A stretch of 64,000 bases of DNA from Curtanaerobium respiraculi. Its GTDB lineage: Bacteria; Actinomycetota; Coriobacteriia; Coriobacteriales; Eggerthellaceae. Under the pieces are notes generated by a model that was given only the letters and a program-made list of their open reading frames with translations, made no database searches and was not told where the DNA came from. The stretch spans positions 1-64,000 of the forward strand of contig NZ_JANIPD030000012.1 of the NCBI RefSeq assembly GCF_024609215.1. The letters run 5' to 3'. The stretch's first letter is position 1. Every line of letters starts with the position of its first letter. Shown in pieces: positions 34,821 to 43,910 of the stretch. The translations under genes were made by a program, and so were the position numbers.

Positions 34821-36321
34821 TTTCAGGGCTCCTTTCATCAAGGGAAAACCATGCCCGAACCTGATCGAAATGCTCTGCGTTTAGCGGAACATCGCACTGA
34901 ATCAATCCGTCCTCCAGCACAGCGACCCTATCGGCTGCCTGCAGCATGAATTCATAGTCGTGCGTGATGACGATCACGTGGCCCCCCTGTGCCTTTATCT
35001 GGGAAATCACGCTGCACACGCGCTGCATGCCGCAGTAATCGAGACCGCTCGTAGGCTCGTCGAGCACCACTACCTCCGCATCGGCGACCAACGCAGTGGC
35101 TATGGCCAAACGCTGCTTTTGGCCGCCTGAAAGGCTGAGCGGATGGCGGTCTGCGAACTCTTCGAGCGAAAGGCTCACGAGAATATCGAGCAGGCGCTCG
35201 TCATCGTATTGGCCGGTGGCGGAAAGGCGCAGCTCGCCTAAGACCGTGTCGCTGAAGAGTTGGTCCGCCGTCTCTTGCATGATCAGGTAGAAACGGCCGA
35301 CGCGTTGCCGTGGGCGCAGGGCCTTCCCCAAGACGATTGCGCCACCAGATTCCCTCATCAGCCCGCACATGACGGTGGCGAGCGTGGTTTTACCAGCCCC
35401 ATTGCGACCGATAAGGCATGTGGTCGACCCTGAGGGTACTGCAAGATTCACGCCATGCAGCACCTCGTGGCGCTTGTAGCGAGCGGTGAGATCGCGCACC
35501 TCCAAGGTGCTGGCGGACAAGGGGCAGGCACAGGCCGGGGGATTGATAGCCTGCGCGCATGCGGGCAGTTCCAACCTGGAGAGGTCCAAACTGCGCAACC
35601 CCAGACCAGCTCGCTCGTTCGCACCCATGTTCACGTAGTCGTCATGTGAGATCTCCCTGGTGAGCATGCCGTTTTCAAGATACAGGCATCGGTCCAGAAC
35701 AGATTCCAGGTAATAGGTGCGGTGTTCGGAGACCACCACGGTCTTCCCTTGTTCCTTCAACCGTGCAACAAGCCTTCCCAGAAGCCCGGTGGCTTCATAG
35801 TCCAAGTTGGCGCTTGGCTCGTCCATGATGAACACGTCCGGACCGAGCGCGTAAGCCGCTGCGATGGCGATGATTTGCTTCTGACCACCTGACAGCTCGA
35901 AGATGCCGCATCCCATCAGGGACTCTATGCCAAGTTCCCGCACGGTTTGCGCAACGGTTTCCCGCAGCTGCGCAACATCTTCACCATAGTTCTCCAGCCC
36001 GAAGGCCACCTCTGCAATGGTGTCCAGGTTGAAGAACTGGCTGCGCGGATTCTGGAACACCGAGCCCACGCGCCGGGAGATTTCCGCCATCTCCATCTCT
36101 TTGAGCATGCGGCCTTCCACTGATACGCAGCCGGACATCTCCCCCTCATAATAATGGGGGATCAAACCGTTGAGAGCTCGTGCGAGCGTGGTCTTGCCCG
36201 ATCCGCTGCGCCCGACAATAACAACAACCTCACCAGGTGATATGTGAAGATTGACACCGTGCAAACCTTCGTTTTGACTCGCTGCAGCATAGCGGAAACA
36301 CAGGTCTTGCACGCGGATCAT
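34807..36321 (-). CDS. ECF transporter double ATPase, cassette 1
   Basis: 504 residues with two complete ABC domains: GRSGSGKTT, LSGGQKQII and MDEPSANLD in the first, GRNGAGKTT, LSGGQKQRL and LDEPTSGLD in the second. This is the fused EcfA-EcfA' form that drives an ECF importer. ATG 36321 overlaps the T-component stop (ATGA); the end overlaps the S component. All nucleotide-binding motifs are present, in contrast to the damaged paralogue in cassette 2. Confidence 0.92.
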   Translation of the reverse strand: MIRVQDLCFRYAAASQNEGLHGVNLHISPGEVVVIVGRSGSGKTTLARALNGLIPHYYEGEMSGCVSVEGRMLKEMEMAEISRRVGSVFQNPRSQFFNLDTIAEVAFGLENYGEDVAQLRETVAQTVRELGIESLMGCGIFELSGGQKQIIAIAAAYALGPDVFIMDEPSANLDYEATGLLGRLVARLKEQGKTVVVSEHRTYYLESVLDRCLYLENGMLTREISHDDYVNMGANERAGLGLRSLDLSRLELPACAQAINPPACACPLSASTLEVRDLTARYKRHEVLHGVNLAVPSGSTTCLIGRNGAGKTTLATVMCGLMRESGGAIVLGKALRPRQRVGRFYLIMQETADQLFSDTVLGELRLSATGQYDDERLLDILVSLSLEEFADRHPLSLSGGQKQRLAIATALVADAEVVVLDEPTSGLDYCGMQRVCSVISQIKAQGGHVIVITHDYEFMLQAADRVAVLEDGLIQCDVPLNAEHFDQVRAWFSLDERSPENGND

Positions 36322-37121
36322 GCAATCACGCCCCAAACCATGCCCGTCGTTTTCACCCAGACGGCGAGTGCCACAAGGCCCGCTGCACCGAGCAGCAGCG
36401 CCGCATCGGCTGGGCGGATTCGCTGGTCGAAGAACGTGCTGCGTCTACCCTCCATCTCGATGCCCCGTGTGATGGCTGCCGTGGATATCTCATCGGCAAT
36501 CGTGGAGCTACGCACGATGATCGGCACCATGATGTGCTCGGCGGTGCGCAGGAAATGCATCACCACGTTTCGAGCATTCACGCCGAAGCCTCGCATCTTC
36601 ATGGCTCTGGTGATGTTGCGGCACTCCGATGCAAGCATCACCGGATAGCTCAGGATTACGGAGAGGGGCAATGTGATGCTGCGCGGCACATGCAATCCGT
36701 GGAGCGCCACGAGCAGTTCGTTGATTTTCGTTGTGCTGATCAGGCACAGTGCAAATGCGAATATGGGCGTGGTCGTGCGCAAGAGCACGCTGAGCACCAA
36801 TACTACCGAGCCAACCGCCATGGGAAGCCCAGGTGCCAGCGCCATGAAGAGCAACGCCGTTGCGTAACTGCACGCCGAAGCAAGGGCACCGCGAAACAGC
36901 CTGCTGTAGCACAGCGCGCCCAAAATGACTGCCATCACCGCGATCTCAACAACAATGCCGCAGCTCATCACCGCCACCACGTTGATTGCAATGAGCACGA
37001 TGAGCTTTACGCGGACGTCGAAATAGGGATCGCGCGAGGCGATCATCTTGTCGATGAGCGCAGCGTCTCCCGACGCGTCATGCTCTCGGTTTTCCGCCAG
37101 GGGAGTTTCGCTCGATCGCAT
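36318..37121 (-). CDS. ECF transporter T component, cassette 1
   Basis: 267 residues from ATG 37121, four bases after the upstream ABC gene. Five or more membrane helices (KLIVLIAINVVAVMSCGIVV onward) and the two cytoplasmic coupling motifs of EcfT proteins: MKMRGFGVN and AITRGIEME, with the central R-G. These bind the ATPase domains. Its CbiQ-like family is clear; the ligand depends on the S component. An open frame extends upstream to 37268, but that part lies inside the neighbouring gene. Confidence 0.85.
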   Translation of the reverse strand: MRSSETPLAENREHDASGDAALIDKMIASRDPYFDVRVKLIVLIAINVVAVMSCGIVVEIAVMAVILGALCYSRLFRGALASACSYATALLFMALAPGLPMAVGSVVLVLSVLLRTTTPIFAFALCLISTTKINELLVALHGLHVPRSITLPLSVILSYPVMLASECRNITRAMKMRGFGVNARNVVMHFLRTAEHIMVPIIVRSSTIADEISTAAITRGIEMEGRRSTFFDQRIRPADAALLLGAAGLVALAVWVKTTGMVWGVIA

Positions 37122-37125
37122 CGTC

Positions 37126-38925
37126 TTACATCCTGTATGGACCCAACTGCGGCTCGGGAGCCAGCGGCGCATCTGCCGCGGAACCGCTCGCCGACGGCGC
37201 CCACGCCCGATCGCTCTGGAGCTCGAAAAGGCGCGCATACAACCCGTGGAGCCCCATGAGCTCTTCATGGGTACCCACCTCGCGTATGCCCCCGTCTTCG
37301 ATGGCCACTATTTGATCGCAGTCGGCGATAGAGCGCAATCGATGCGCAATGATGAGCACCGTCTTGCCCTTAACCAGACGCCCGAGCGCCTGCTGGATGC
37401 GCGTCTCGTTCTCCGGGTCGATGGATGCAGTGGATTCGTCGAGCAGGATGATCGGCGCGTCCTTGAGGATCGATCGCGCGATGGATAGCCGTTGGCGCTG
37501 ACCGCCCGAGAGGGTTTTCCCGTTTTCGCCGATCACGGTGCTGTATCCCTGTGGAAGGGCTTGGACGAACTCGTCGCAGCACGCCAGGCGGGCCGCCTCG
37601 CGCACCTCTTCGTCGGTCGCGTTCATGCGCCCGACGCGGATGTTGTTCAAAATGCTGTCGTTGAAAAGCACCACGTCCTGGAACACGAACGAGAAGTGTT
37701 TCATCAGAACCTCGGGGTCAACTTGGCGCACGTCGACGCCGCCTACCCGCACGCTACCGCTGTTGACGTCCCAGAAACGGGCGGCAAGGCGGCAGAGCGT
37801 GGACTTACCGCAGCCGCTTGGCCCCACCAACGCGGTGACGCTTCCCTGGGGTACGGAGAACGACACGTCGTGAATCACTTCGCGCGTGTCATAGGCGAAC
37901 GACACGTGGTCGAATTCGATGTCGAACCCGTCGAACGTCACGTCCGAAGAGCCCCCTTGAATCGGGTGGTCCAGAATCTCGCGAATGCGCCCGGCGCTCA
38001 CCAGCGCATGGATTAAGGCGCCGAGCTTTTCCACCGCCACGCAGAGTGGTTCGTACAAGCGCACCGACACCAGCAGGAACAACAGGAATCCCGCAAGGCT
38101 CAATTCGCCCGCGCTCAGCTGGACGGCGCCGAAGACCATCACGAGGCCCAACCCCGCACGAAGGAAGTTTTCCCCGAGCGATAGACCCAGACCGGCCAGC
38201 AGTTCATAACCCACGAGGCCGGGAACGAGCTTTCGCGCCTTCTTGCCAAGGCGCCTCTGGTAGTCGTCCATGCGCGGGGACGAGCGCAGCGCCTGCATAT
38301 TCTCAAGGTACTCCTGCAGGCTTTCACTCAAATCAACCCTGCGTGCGCGGTTGCGCTTGTTCTGTCCCTCGGATACCAGCCTGCCGAGCGCCATCGCAAG
38401 GGCTGCAAGCGGCAGGACCGCTGCCAGAACCAGCGTCATGCGCCAGTTGCAGAATGCCAGGATGACAAGCGTGACGAGCGCAAACGCCACGCTTGCCAGG
38501 AATTCGGCCAGCGAAGTCGCCAGCACGCCCTCGACGGTTTTCACATCGTCCATCACCGTCGAGGTGAAATCGGCAACATCGCGCTTGCCAAGATACGACA
38601 TCGGAAGGCGGCGTATCTTTTCTGCCAAGGACATGCGCATATGCTGGTCTTCATCGCACGATGAGTAATACTTGCTCTTGTACGACTGTCGGTAGGCGAC
38701 ATAGATCAGGGCCGCGAACACGAGGGCAAGAGCCGTGCAGGCGACAGGCGATATGTTGTCTGCCAGGCCCGCCGCCTGGGAAATCATGTTGTCCGCCACG
38801 TAGACGAGCAAAACCACCGGTGCCAATGCCGCCAGGTAGTACAGCCCGAGCCAAACGCTGGCCTTCATAAGCTCCCGGCTTCCCTGGCCGCTGATGTTGA
38901 ACGTGCGCTGCAAGGTCTTACGCAT
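37126..38925 (-). CDS. YbtP/YbtQ-like ABC half-transporter B, cassette 1
   Basis: 599 residues from ATG 38925: six membrane helices (about 20-300), then an ABC domain with GPSGCGKST, LSGGQRQRL and IILLDESTAS. The phrase LPMSYLGKRDVADFTSTVMD is characteristic of the half-transporter pair that, in spite of exporter architecture, imports siderophores (YbtPQ, IrtAB). It overlaps its partner gene by 8 bases. The acidic-proline C-terminus (SASGSAADAPLAPEPQLG) is a variable tail. It is intact. Confidence 0.85.
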   Translation of the reverse strand: MRKTLQRTFNISGQGSRELMKASVWLGLYYLAALAPVVLLVYVADNMISQAAGLADNISPVACTALALVFAALIYVAYRQSYKSKYYSSCDEDQHMRMSLAEKIRRLPMSYLGKRDVADFTSTVMDDVKTVEGVLATSLAEFLASVAFALVTLVILAFCNWRMTLVLAAVLPLAALAMALGRLVSEGQNKRNRARRVDLSESLQEYLENMQALRSSPRMDDYQRRLGKKARKLVPGLVGYELLAGLGLSLGENFLRAGLGLVMVFGAVQLSAGELSLAGFLLFLLVSVRLYEPLCVAVEKLGALIHALVSAGRIREILDHPIQGGSSDVTFDGFDIEFDHVSFAYDTREVIHDVSFSVPQGSVTALVGPSGCGKSTLCRLAARFWDVNSGSVRVGGVDVRQVDPEVLMKHFSFVFQDVVLFNDSILNNIRVGRMNATDEEVREAARLACCDEFVQALPQGYSTVIGENGKTLSGGQRQRLSIARSILKDAPIILLDESTASIDPENETRIQQALGRLVKGKTVLIIAHRLRSIADCDQIVAIEDGGIREVGTHEELMGLHGLYARLFELQSDRAWAPSASGSAADAPLAPEPQLGPYRM

Positions 38926-40702
38926 CGGGACCACCCCCGATCTTCCACGACACGCTCGTCTCATACTCGCGATACATGCGCGCGTAAGCGCCATCGGCTG
39001 CAAGCAGGTCTTCATGCGCGCCACGCTCGATGATGCGTCCGCCATCGACAACGCAGATCAGATCGGCATTGATTACGGTGGACAGGCGATGCGCGATCAT
39101 GAGTACCGTCTTCCCCCTCAGCAGTTGCGTCAGCGCCTGCTGTATGAGCCGTTCGTTTTCCGCATCGGCGAACGCGGTCGCCTCGTCGAGCAGCACGATG
39201 CGCGCATCCTTCAGGATTGCACGGGCGAGCACGATGCGCTGCTGCTCACCGCCCGAAAGCTGCGTGCCGGCGGCACCGATGACCGCCTGCTCGCCTTCGG
39301 GAAGCTTGGCCAGTATGTCGTCGCATTGCGCCAAGCTCAGCGCACGCGATACCTCATCGGCATTGGCTCCGGCTTTTGCCATTGCCACGTTCTCGGAAAT
39401 GGGCGCATGAAAGAGGCTCGGTTGCTGGAACACGATGCCCACGTTTTCGGCAAGCCAGGCATAAGGGATCTTCCTCACATCAACGCCGCCTACGCTCACG
39501 ATGCCTTCCTGGGCATCCCAAAAACGCGCGATGAGGTTCGCGATGGTGGATTTTCCGCCACCCGACTGACCCACCAGCGCCACAACGCTTCCCTGCGGCA
39601 CGCGCAGGCTGACATCGCGCAAAGCGTAGGGGGCATCAGGCTCGTAGCGGAACGAGACATGGCTCAGCTCCAAATCGAATTGCGATGGACAGCATGCGTC
39701 CGCATCGTCGTGAAGCGGCTCCTCAGCGAGGATCTCATCCACGGCGTCAAGCGATACGCCGGATACGATCAGGTTCGACGTGGCGTTCATGATGCGCGTG
39801 AGCAGCGTGATCGTCATGGGAATGAGCGAGCAGAAGAACACGAAGCTGCCAACGAGAGCACCCGAGGCATCCGGCCCGTTGCCGAGCATGATGGCCGTGG
39901 GTACCAGGAACAGAAAGGAGCTGTTGATAACCGTCATGTACAAGCTGTCCGACATGCGCATGGACAGTGCGTACTTCAGCATCCAGTTGCGATACTCGCT
40001 GACGGCATCGCGATAGCGGGCAAATGAGCTCGCCGTTTGGCCGAAAATCTTCACGACGGAGATGCCACGGATGAACTCGGTGGTGGCGTTCGCCATGTCC
40101 TCTGCTGATTTCTGCTGCTTGGCGTAAAAGTCCGTCGTCGAATCCTTGAGCATCCGCGCGAGAATCAGAAAGCCGATGAGCAGGGGCAACAGGCTCGCAA
40201 GCGACAGGCGCCAGTCAAAGGAGAACATGAATGCCACGAACACGACGGGGAGCGTGACCGCATTCACGAAGTCGGGCATCGTATGGGCGATGGTGTTCTC
40301 GATGCTGTCGGTGTTCGTCTCGACTATCTTGCGAAGCTTGCCGCTTGGGTTCATGCTGAAATAGCCCAGCGGCAGTTTGCCGAGATGCTTCACTATGCGG
40401 GTGCGGAGGCGAGCCACCGTGTTGAACGCGGCAAGATGCGAGAACAGCAGCCCCATGCCGTAGGCGCCGAATGCGCCCATGATGTAGAACACGGCGCGCC
40501 ATCCCTGTTCAACCACCGCCGCTTGGTCAACTGACTCAACGCCACTGGCATCCAGTACAAGGACGGCAACCTCGTACACCGATACGTATGCCAGCATGTT
40601 CATAACCGCCGAGGCAATGACGAACAGCGCGCTGAACAATTGCAGCCATGAGAGCTTTCCCATATAGCCGAAGAGCCGGATCACTGCGCCCTGTTTTTTC
40701 AC
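38918..40702 (-). CDS. YbtP/YbtQ-like ABC half-transporter A, cassette 1
   Basis: 594 residues from GTG 40702. Six membrane helices, then GQSGGGKST, LSGGEQQRI and IVLLDEATAF. The membrane part contains LPLGYFSMNPSGKLRKIVET and SIENTIAHTMPDFVNAVTLP, signatures of the YbtQ/IrtB-like half. It is the first gene of the operon: the promoter at 40740-40768 and its operator lie just upstream. With half-transporter B it forms a heterodimer. Confidence 0.85.
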   Translation of the reverse strand: MKKQGAVIRLFGYMGKLSWLQLFSALFVIASAVMNMLAYVSVYEVAVLVLDASGVESVDQAAVVEQGWRAVFYIMGAFGAYGMGLLFSHLAAFNTVARLRTRIVKHLGKLPLGYFSMNPSGKLRKIVETNTDSIENTIAHTMPDFVNAVTLPVVFVAFMFSFDWRLSLASLLPLLIGFLILARMLKDSTTDFYAKQQKSAEDMANATTEFIRGISVVKIFGQTASSFARYRDAVSEYRNWMLKYALSMRMSDSLYMTVINSSFLFLVPTAIMLGNGPDASGALVGSFVFFCSLIPMTITLLTRIMNATSNLIVSGVSLDAVDEILAEEPLHDDADACCPSQFDLELSHVSFRYEPDAPYALRDVSLRVPQGSVVALVGQSGGGKSTIANLIARFWDAQEGIVSVGGVDVRKIPYAWLAENVGIVFQQPSLFHAPISENVAMAKAGANADEVSRALSLAQCDDILAKLPEGEQAVIGAAGTQLSGGEQQRIVLARAILKDARIVLLDEATAFADAENERLIQQALTQLLRGKTVLMIAHRLSTVINADLICVVDGGRIIERGAHEDLLAADGAYARMYREYETSVSWKIGGGPDA

Positions 40703-40724
40703 CGCACTTCTTTCTAATAAGGAA

Positions 40725-40762
40725 CACTGTTACCGATAAAATATAGTATATAGGTAACAGTG
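40725..40762. promoter_or_regulatory. Inverted repeat over the cassette 1 promoter, candidate repressor operator
   Basis: CACTGTTACC (40725-40734) and GGTAACAGTG (40753-40762) are perfect 10-bp arms 18 bases apart, covering the -10 element and the promoter spacer. The layout suits repression by a dimeric regulator such as the TetR protein at 33421; the centre also contains ATATAGTATAT. Confidence 0.65.
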
Positions 40763-40768
40763 TGTCAA
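40740..40768 (-). promoter_or_regulatory. Sigma-70 promoter of cassette 1
   Basis: Read on the minus strand: TTGACA (complement of 40763-40768), 17-bp spacer, TATATT (complement of 40740-40745). This is the best-formed promoter in the window and points at the half-transporter A gene, whose GTG start is 38 bases downstream. Confidence 0.8.
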
Positions 40769-40787
40769 TAAAAAGTTCATTAATGTG

Positions 40788-40891
40788 TGACAACCAACCG
40801 GGCGGATTCTAGCGGTCATTGCACCACGATGAAGGATGTGATGCAATGTGCGGCTCCAGGTACACGATAGATGATTCATGACAACCAACCG
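40788..40891 (+). repeat. 13-bp direct repeat TGACAACCAACCG
   Basis: Copies at 40788-40800 and 40879-40891; a looser copy (TCCAACCAACC) lies near 41005. They fall in the gene-free stretch 40780-41180, in which I see no gene. They may be recombinase arm sites of the element integrated at the nearby tRNA fragment, or a regulator's sites. Confidence 0.45.
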
Positions 40892-41183
40892 TAGCCTTTG
40901 TCACAGCCGTGTTCGGCCTGGGTCCGGAGGACTTGATGGGCGACCTGAAGACGTTCGGGTTCTTCTTGCGCCTTTAAGGAAATGCAGGGCGCTTCACAGT
41001 GTTTTGTCCAACCAACCTCCGGATTTGTCGTCTTATGACCTATTACACAAACACTGCGAGGGGGGATTCGGGGGAAAGTTAGAGAGCACGTCCAACTAGG
41101 AGCCGAAGCGAGCAAACAGCAAAATCGTGGCTTATGCGGGGTTTTGGATCGATAGACGGGGGAGCAGAGACGTCCCGAGAGAG

Positions 41184-41239
41184 GAGACTCAGGTTCATAA
41201 CCCGGAGGTCAGGGGTTCAAATCCCTTCCCCCGCGACCA
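41184..41239 (+). other. 3' fragment of a tRNA-Met(CAT) gene, attachment-site scar 1
   Basis: TTCATAACCCGGAGG is the anticodon arm with CAT, followed by a good T arm (AGGGG, TTCAAAT, CCCTT) and the acceptor end CCCCCGCGACCA. No D arm or 5' acceptor strand precedes it, so it is not a complete tRNA. Site-specific integration at tRNA 3' ends leaves such copies. A terminator follows. Confidence 0.65.
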
Positions 41240-41247
41240 AACACAAG

Positions 41248-41289
41248 GCAGGTCAGATCAAGCAATTAGGCTTCGGACCTGCTTTTTTT
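41248..41289 (+). terminator. Rho-independent terminator after tRNA fragment 1
   Basis: GCAGGTC (41248-41254) pairs with GACCTGC (41276-41282), followed by seven T. The stem arms are the same AGGTC/GACCT pairs seen behind the second tRNA fragment, which suggests both come from the original tRNA locus. Confidence 0.7.
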
Positions 41290-41689
41290 ATACCCGATTC
41301 CACTTCCATGGACAATCCCGTTTTTACTCTGCCAACACGGCTGCTAACATTCTGCCAACAAAACAAAATGGTACTCCTCCAATTTCTGAAAATCTAGAAG
41401 AGTTGGCCGCGCCCTGACGGGACCGTTTTAACTTAATAACTGTTCTTATAAATACAACTCCGGGGCGGCCGGTTCCGGAAGCCGGTTTTTCAAGGGGGTT
41501 TCCACAGCCGTGGGCTTCTACCGGTCACGCCTCTGGTTTCTATAGCCAGCCAGAATCCAAGGCCGCCGCGGGCCATAATCTCTGCGATGCGCGAAGCGCT
41601 CACGATGCAAACGCTTCGTCAGTATTGCCGACGTATGGTGTTTCACGGATCGGGCGCAGCGGAATCCGGTTCGCGAGCTGGGTATTTTT

Positions 41690-41750
41690 TGAGTGCCTGG
41701 CAATCTATTTCGAGCCAAACTCCCGAATGAAATCGAGCCAAACTCCCGGG
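41690..41750 (+). repeat. Direct repeats resembling a solo IS21-family end
   Basis: TGAGTGCCTGG at 41690 is followed by two copies of TCGAGCCAAACTCCCG (41710-41725 and 41733-41748), 23 bp apart. A TGAG tip with repeated inner boxes is how IS21 ends look (compare 21224). No transposase is nearby. The rest of 41290-42050 holds no gene I can support. Confidence 0.4.
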
Positions 41751-42050
41751 TAGGTTGACGTTTCCAGTGCCTTCTTTCTGGCGCTAAGTCTGTCGCAACC
41801 GCTTCCAACGGGCACAAAGGGCGTCTTCTTCGCCCTTTCCGCTGCAGTGCGCATGAGCTATCAAGGCGCAGTCCTTCAGCCGGGCCTGTCCAGGTACAGG
41901 TCCCTCTTGATCTCCATGTTTGTGCCTCATCGTAAGCTTTTAGAATGTTCTGCCATATTCGGCAGAATATTCCAATATGAATATCGAGGGGCCGCTCGAC
42001 TCTCCGCCGGAAACGTATTCAGGTCGCCATGCGGGCCATGTGGAAACTGC

Positions 42051-43229
42051 TTAGAAGAAGAGCTCCGCGTTTCCCAGCAGGAAGTCCTCGACGCTGACGT
42101 TCGGGGAACCCACCACCAGGGCGTTCGCGCGCGGGAAACGGTTCACGAACGCAACGAGCCCGCCCGTGCGCTTCACGCGCCCGCTCTTGACCTCGATGGC
42201 GGTGACCTGCAAGCCCTGCGACACGACGAAATCGACCTCGTCGTTGCCTTCCCTCCACCAGCTCACCTCGAAGCCCTCGGCGGCCGCACGATTCAGAAGG
42301 GTGGCACCGACGGCGCTCTCGACGAGGCGGCCGCGAAGGTCGGGCTCGGTGAGCAGGTACTTTCGCAGCTGCCCGTACGTTGCCGTCATGAGGGCCGTGT
42401 TGTACACCGCGAGCCTCGGGGAGCTTGCCTTCTTGCGCAGCAGCTTGGGGTCGTACTTCTGCAGCCCGCACATGAGCCCCGCGCTCGATAGCAGGTCGAG
42501 GTAGTGGGCTATGGTCGCCGTGTTTCCCCTGTCGTCGAGCTGGCCGAGCAGCTTGCGGTAGGAAACCTCCTGGGCCGAATAGGGGGCACCGACATAGAAC
42601 AGTCGGCGCATGAGCGCGGGGTTGCGTACGGAAGACAGCCCCACTACGTCGTTCGCGATCGTCGGCTCGATGATTGCGTTGTTGATGTAGCTGAGCCATC
42701 GCTGCTCGTCATCTACGAGTGCTGCGGCGCCGGGGTAACCCCCGAAGTAGAGGAACTGGTCGAGCGTGTAGCCGAACGCGTCCCTGCATTCCGCGAAGTT
42801 CCAGTGCGGGCTGTGTATGAGCTCGAAGCGGCCAGCGAGCGACTCGTCGAGCCCGTCTTGGATGAGGGTCGCGGAAGACCCCGTGAGGACCACGCGCAGG
42901 TCGATGCCGCTGCGCGCGTCCTCGTCCCAGAGGGATTTGACCACGGTCGACCACTGGTCGACGTACTGTATCTCGTCGAGGACGAGCAGCGCGCGCGGCT
43001 CGCCCCCCGCGATGAGATTGCGCGCTCGCTGCCATTGGGCGCGCACCCAATCGGGCGATTCGCCGTGCGTCGGCACTTCCTCCAGGATGTAGGGCAGGCT
43101 CGTCTTCCCGAGCGCCTGCTGCACCGCGGTGCTCTTGCCCGTCTGCCTGGCCCCGATCACGATCTGCAGGAACCTCCGCGGCTCCTGCATCCGGGCTGCT
43201 ATCGTCTTCACGATTTCTCGTTCGTACAT
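42051..43229 (-). CDS. AAA ATPase with DUF4143 domain (1)
   Basis: 392 residues with AGGAGGTG before ATG 43229. GARQTGKS (26-33) is Walker A and LLVLDEIQYVDQW Walker B; TGSSATL is sensor 1. The C-terminal DUF4143 domain holds a PD-(D/E)xK-like EVDFVV and IEVKSG. Such proteins are widespread in Coriobacteriia and other gut bacteria, in many copies, with no proven function; they are often near mobile or defence genes. It lies between the two tRNA fragments, so it was probably cargo of an integrated element. Confidence 0.88.
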   Translation of the reverse strand: MYEREIVKTIAARMQEPRRFLQIVIGARQTGKSTAVQQALGKTSLPYILEEVPTHGESPDWVRAQWQRARNLIAGGEPRALLVLDEIQYVDQWSTVVKSLWDEDARSGIDLRVVLTGSSATLIQDGLDESLAGRFELIHSPHWNFAECRDAFGYTLDQFLYFGGYPGAAALVDDEQRWLSYINNAIIEPTIANDVVGLSSVRNPALMRRLFYVGAPYSAQEVSYRKLLGQLDDRGNTATIAHYLDLLSSAGLMCGLQKYDPKLLRKKASSPRLAVYNTALMTATYGQLRKYLLTEPDLRGRLVESAVGATLLNRAAAEGFEVSWWREGNDEVDFVVSQGLQVTAIEVKSGRVKRTGGLVAFVNRFPRANALVVGSPNVSVEDFLLGNAELFF

Positions 43230-43274
43230 CTGCGCACCTCCTGCATGGCGTCATGCATATTGTATACCAATCTC

Positions 43275-43305
43275 GCATTTTTGAGAGATTGTCTCGCAAA
43301 AATGC
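43275..43305. promoter_or_regulatory. Inverted repeat upstream of the first DUF4143 ATPase
   Basis: GCATTTTTGAGAGA (43275-43288) and TCTCGCAAAAATGC (43292-43305) match in 13 of 14 positions around a TTG centre. On the minus strand TATACAAT (complement of 43258-43265 region) could serve as -10. This would suit autoregulation or control of the ATPase gene; no regulator is adjacent. The remainder of 43306-43680 shows no gene. Confidence 0.5.
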
Positions 43306-43681
43306 TATGTACAGCATCGCGAAGGGCAATCGCCGCGCCCGTTGCCATATAGCCCCCTCCCTCATCTCTCCTTCAACGGGATTCGGTTGCAGAGATCGAG
43401 GATCTGCTATGAGACCGGCTGATGTCCCAAGGTAGCGGTATGCGCCCTCTCTTTCGACTTCCTTTGCATGGGGTTTGTGCCCGCACCCTCCGCGTTCGCG
43501 CCCATATGCGAACACTGCGAGGGGGAATCGAAAACGCCTGTTTTCCGAGATCGGGGTGAAAACAGGGGGAATGCCAGAGAGCGCGAGGAGCCACGAGAAA
43601 CGAGAGCCGATGAAAAAATACCGGTTTAGCGGGGGCTTTGGTTTTCTCAGCGGGAGAAACGGGACGTCCCGATACCAGAAA

Positions 43682-43732
43682 CGCAGACTCATAACCGGGA
43701 GGTCAGGGGTTCGAATCCCTTCCCCGCGACCA
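43682..43732 (+). other. 3' fragment of a tRNA-Met(CAT) gene, attachment-site scar 2
   Basis: CAGACTCATAACCGGGAGG, then the T arm (AGGGG, TTCGAAT, CCCTT) and acceptor end CCCCGCGACCA. Here too the 5' half of a tRNA is missing. The preceding 180 bases share short blocks with the region before scar 1 (AACACTGCGAGGGGG and GACGTCCCGA), so the two scars are copies of a longer module. Confidence 0.65.
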
Positions 43733-43740
43733 AAATTTTG

Positions 43741-43770
43741 ACAGGTCGAGAAGAGTCTCGACCTGTTTTT
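43741..43770 (+). terminator. Rho-independent terminator after tRNA fragment 2
   Basis: ACAGGTCGAGA (43741-43751) pairs perfectly with TCTCGACCTGT (43756-43766), loop AGAG, followed by a T run. Confidence 0.85.
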
Positions 43771-43881
43771 ATTTCATGCTGCAACACCCTGTTCTCCAGG
43801 CTGCGAAGAGTTCGAGGCACGGCGAGGGGCAGCGATAAAGCAGTTCCGCGGACTGTTGTTTATTCAAACCTGAATTCCCAG

Positions 43882-43910
43882 TTGACATATTGCAAACTTA
43901 GAAATAACAT
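43882..43910 (+). promoter_or_regulatory. Promoter of the second TetR gene
   Basis: TTGACA (43882-43887), a 17-bp spacer and TAACAT (43905-43910). The -10 lies within the first of two operator palindromes. Confidence 0.7.

Noticed and set aside
41134-41397. ORF with ITRRSGVQIPSP
   Set aside because: This peptide is the well-known conceptual translation of a tRNA 3' end; the DNA is a tRNA-Met fragment.
41518-41817. 99-codon minus-strand ORF
   Set aside because: Arg-rich, no ribosome-binding site, and it covers the IS21-like repeat boxes; more likely non-coding.
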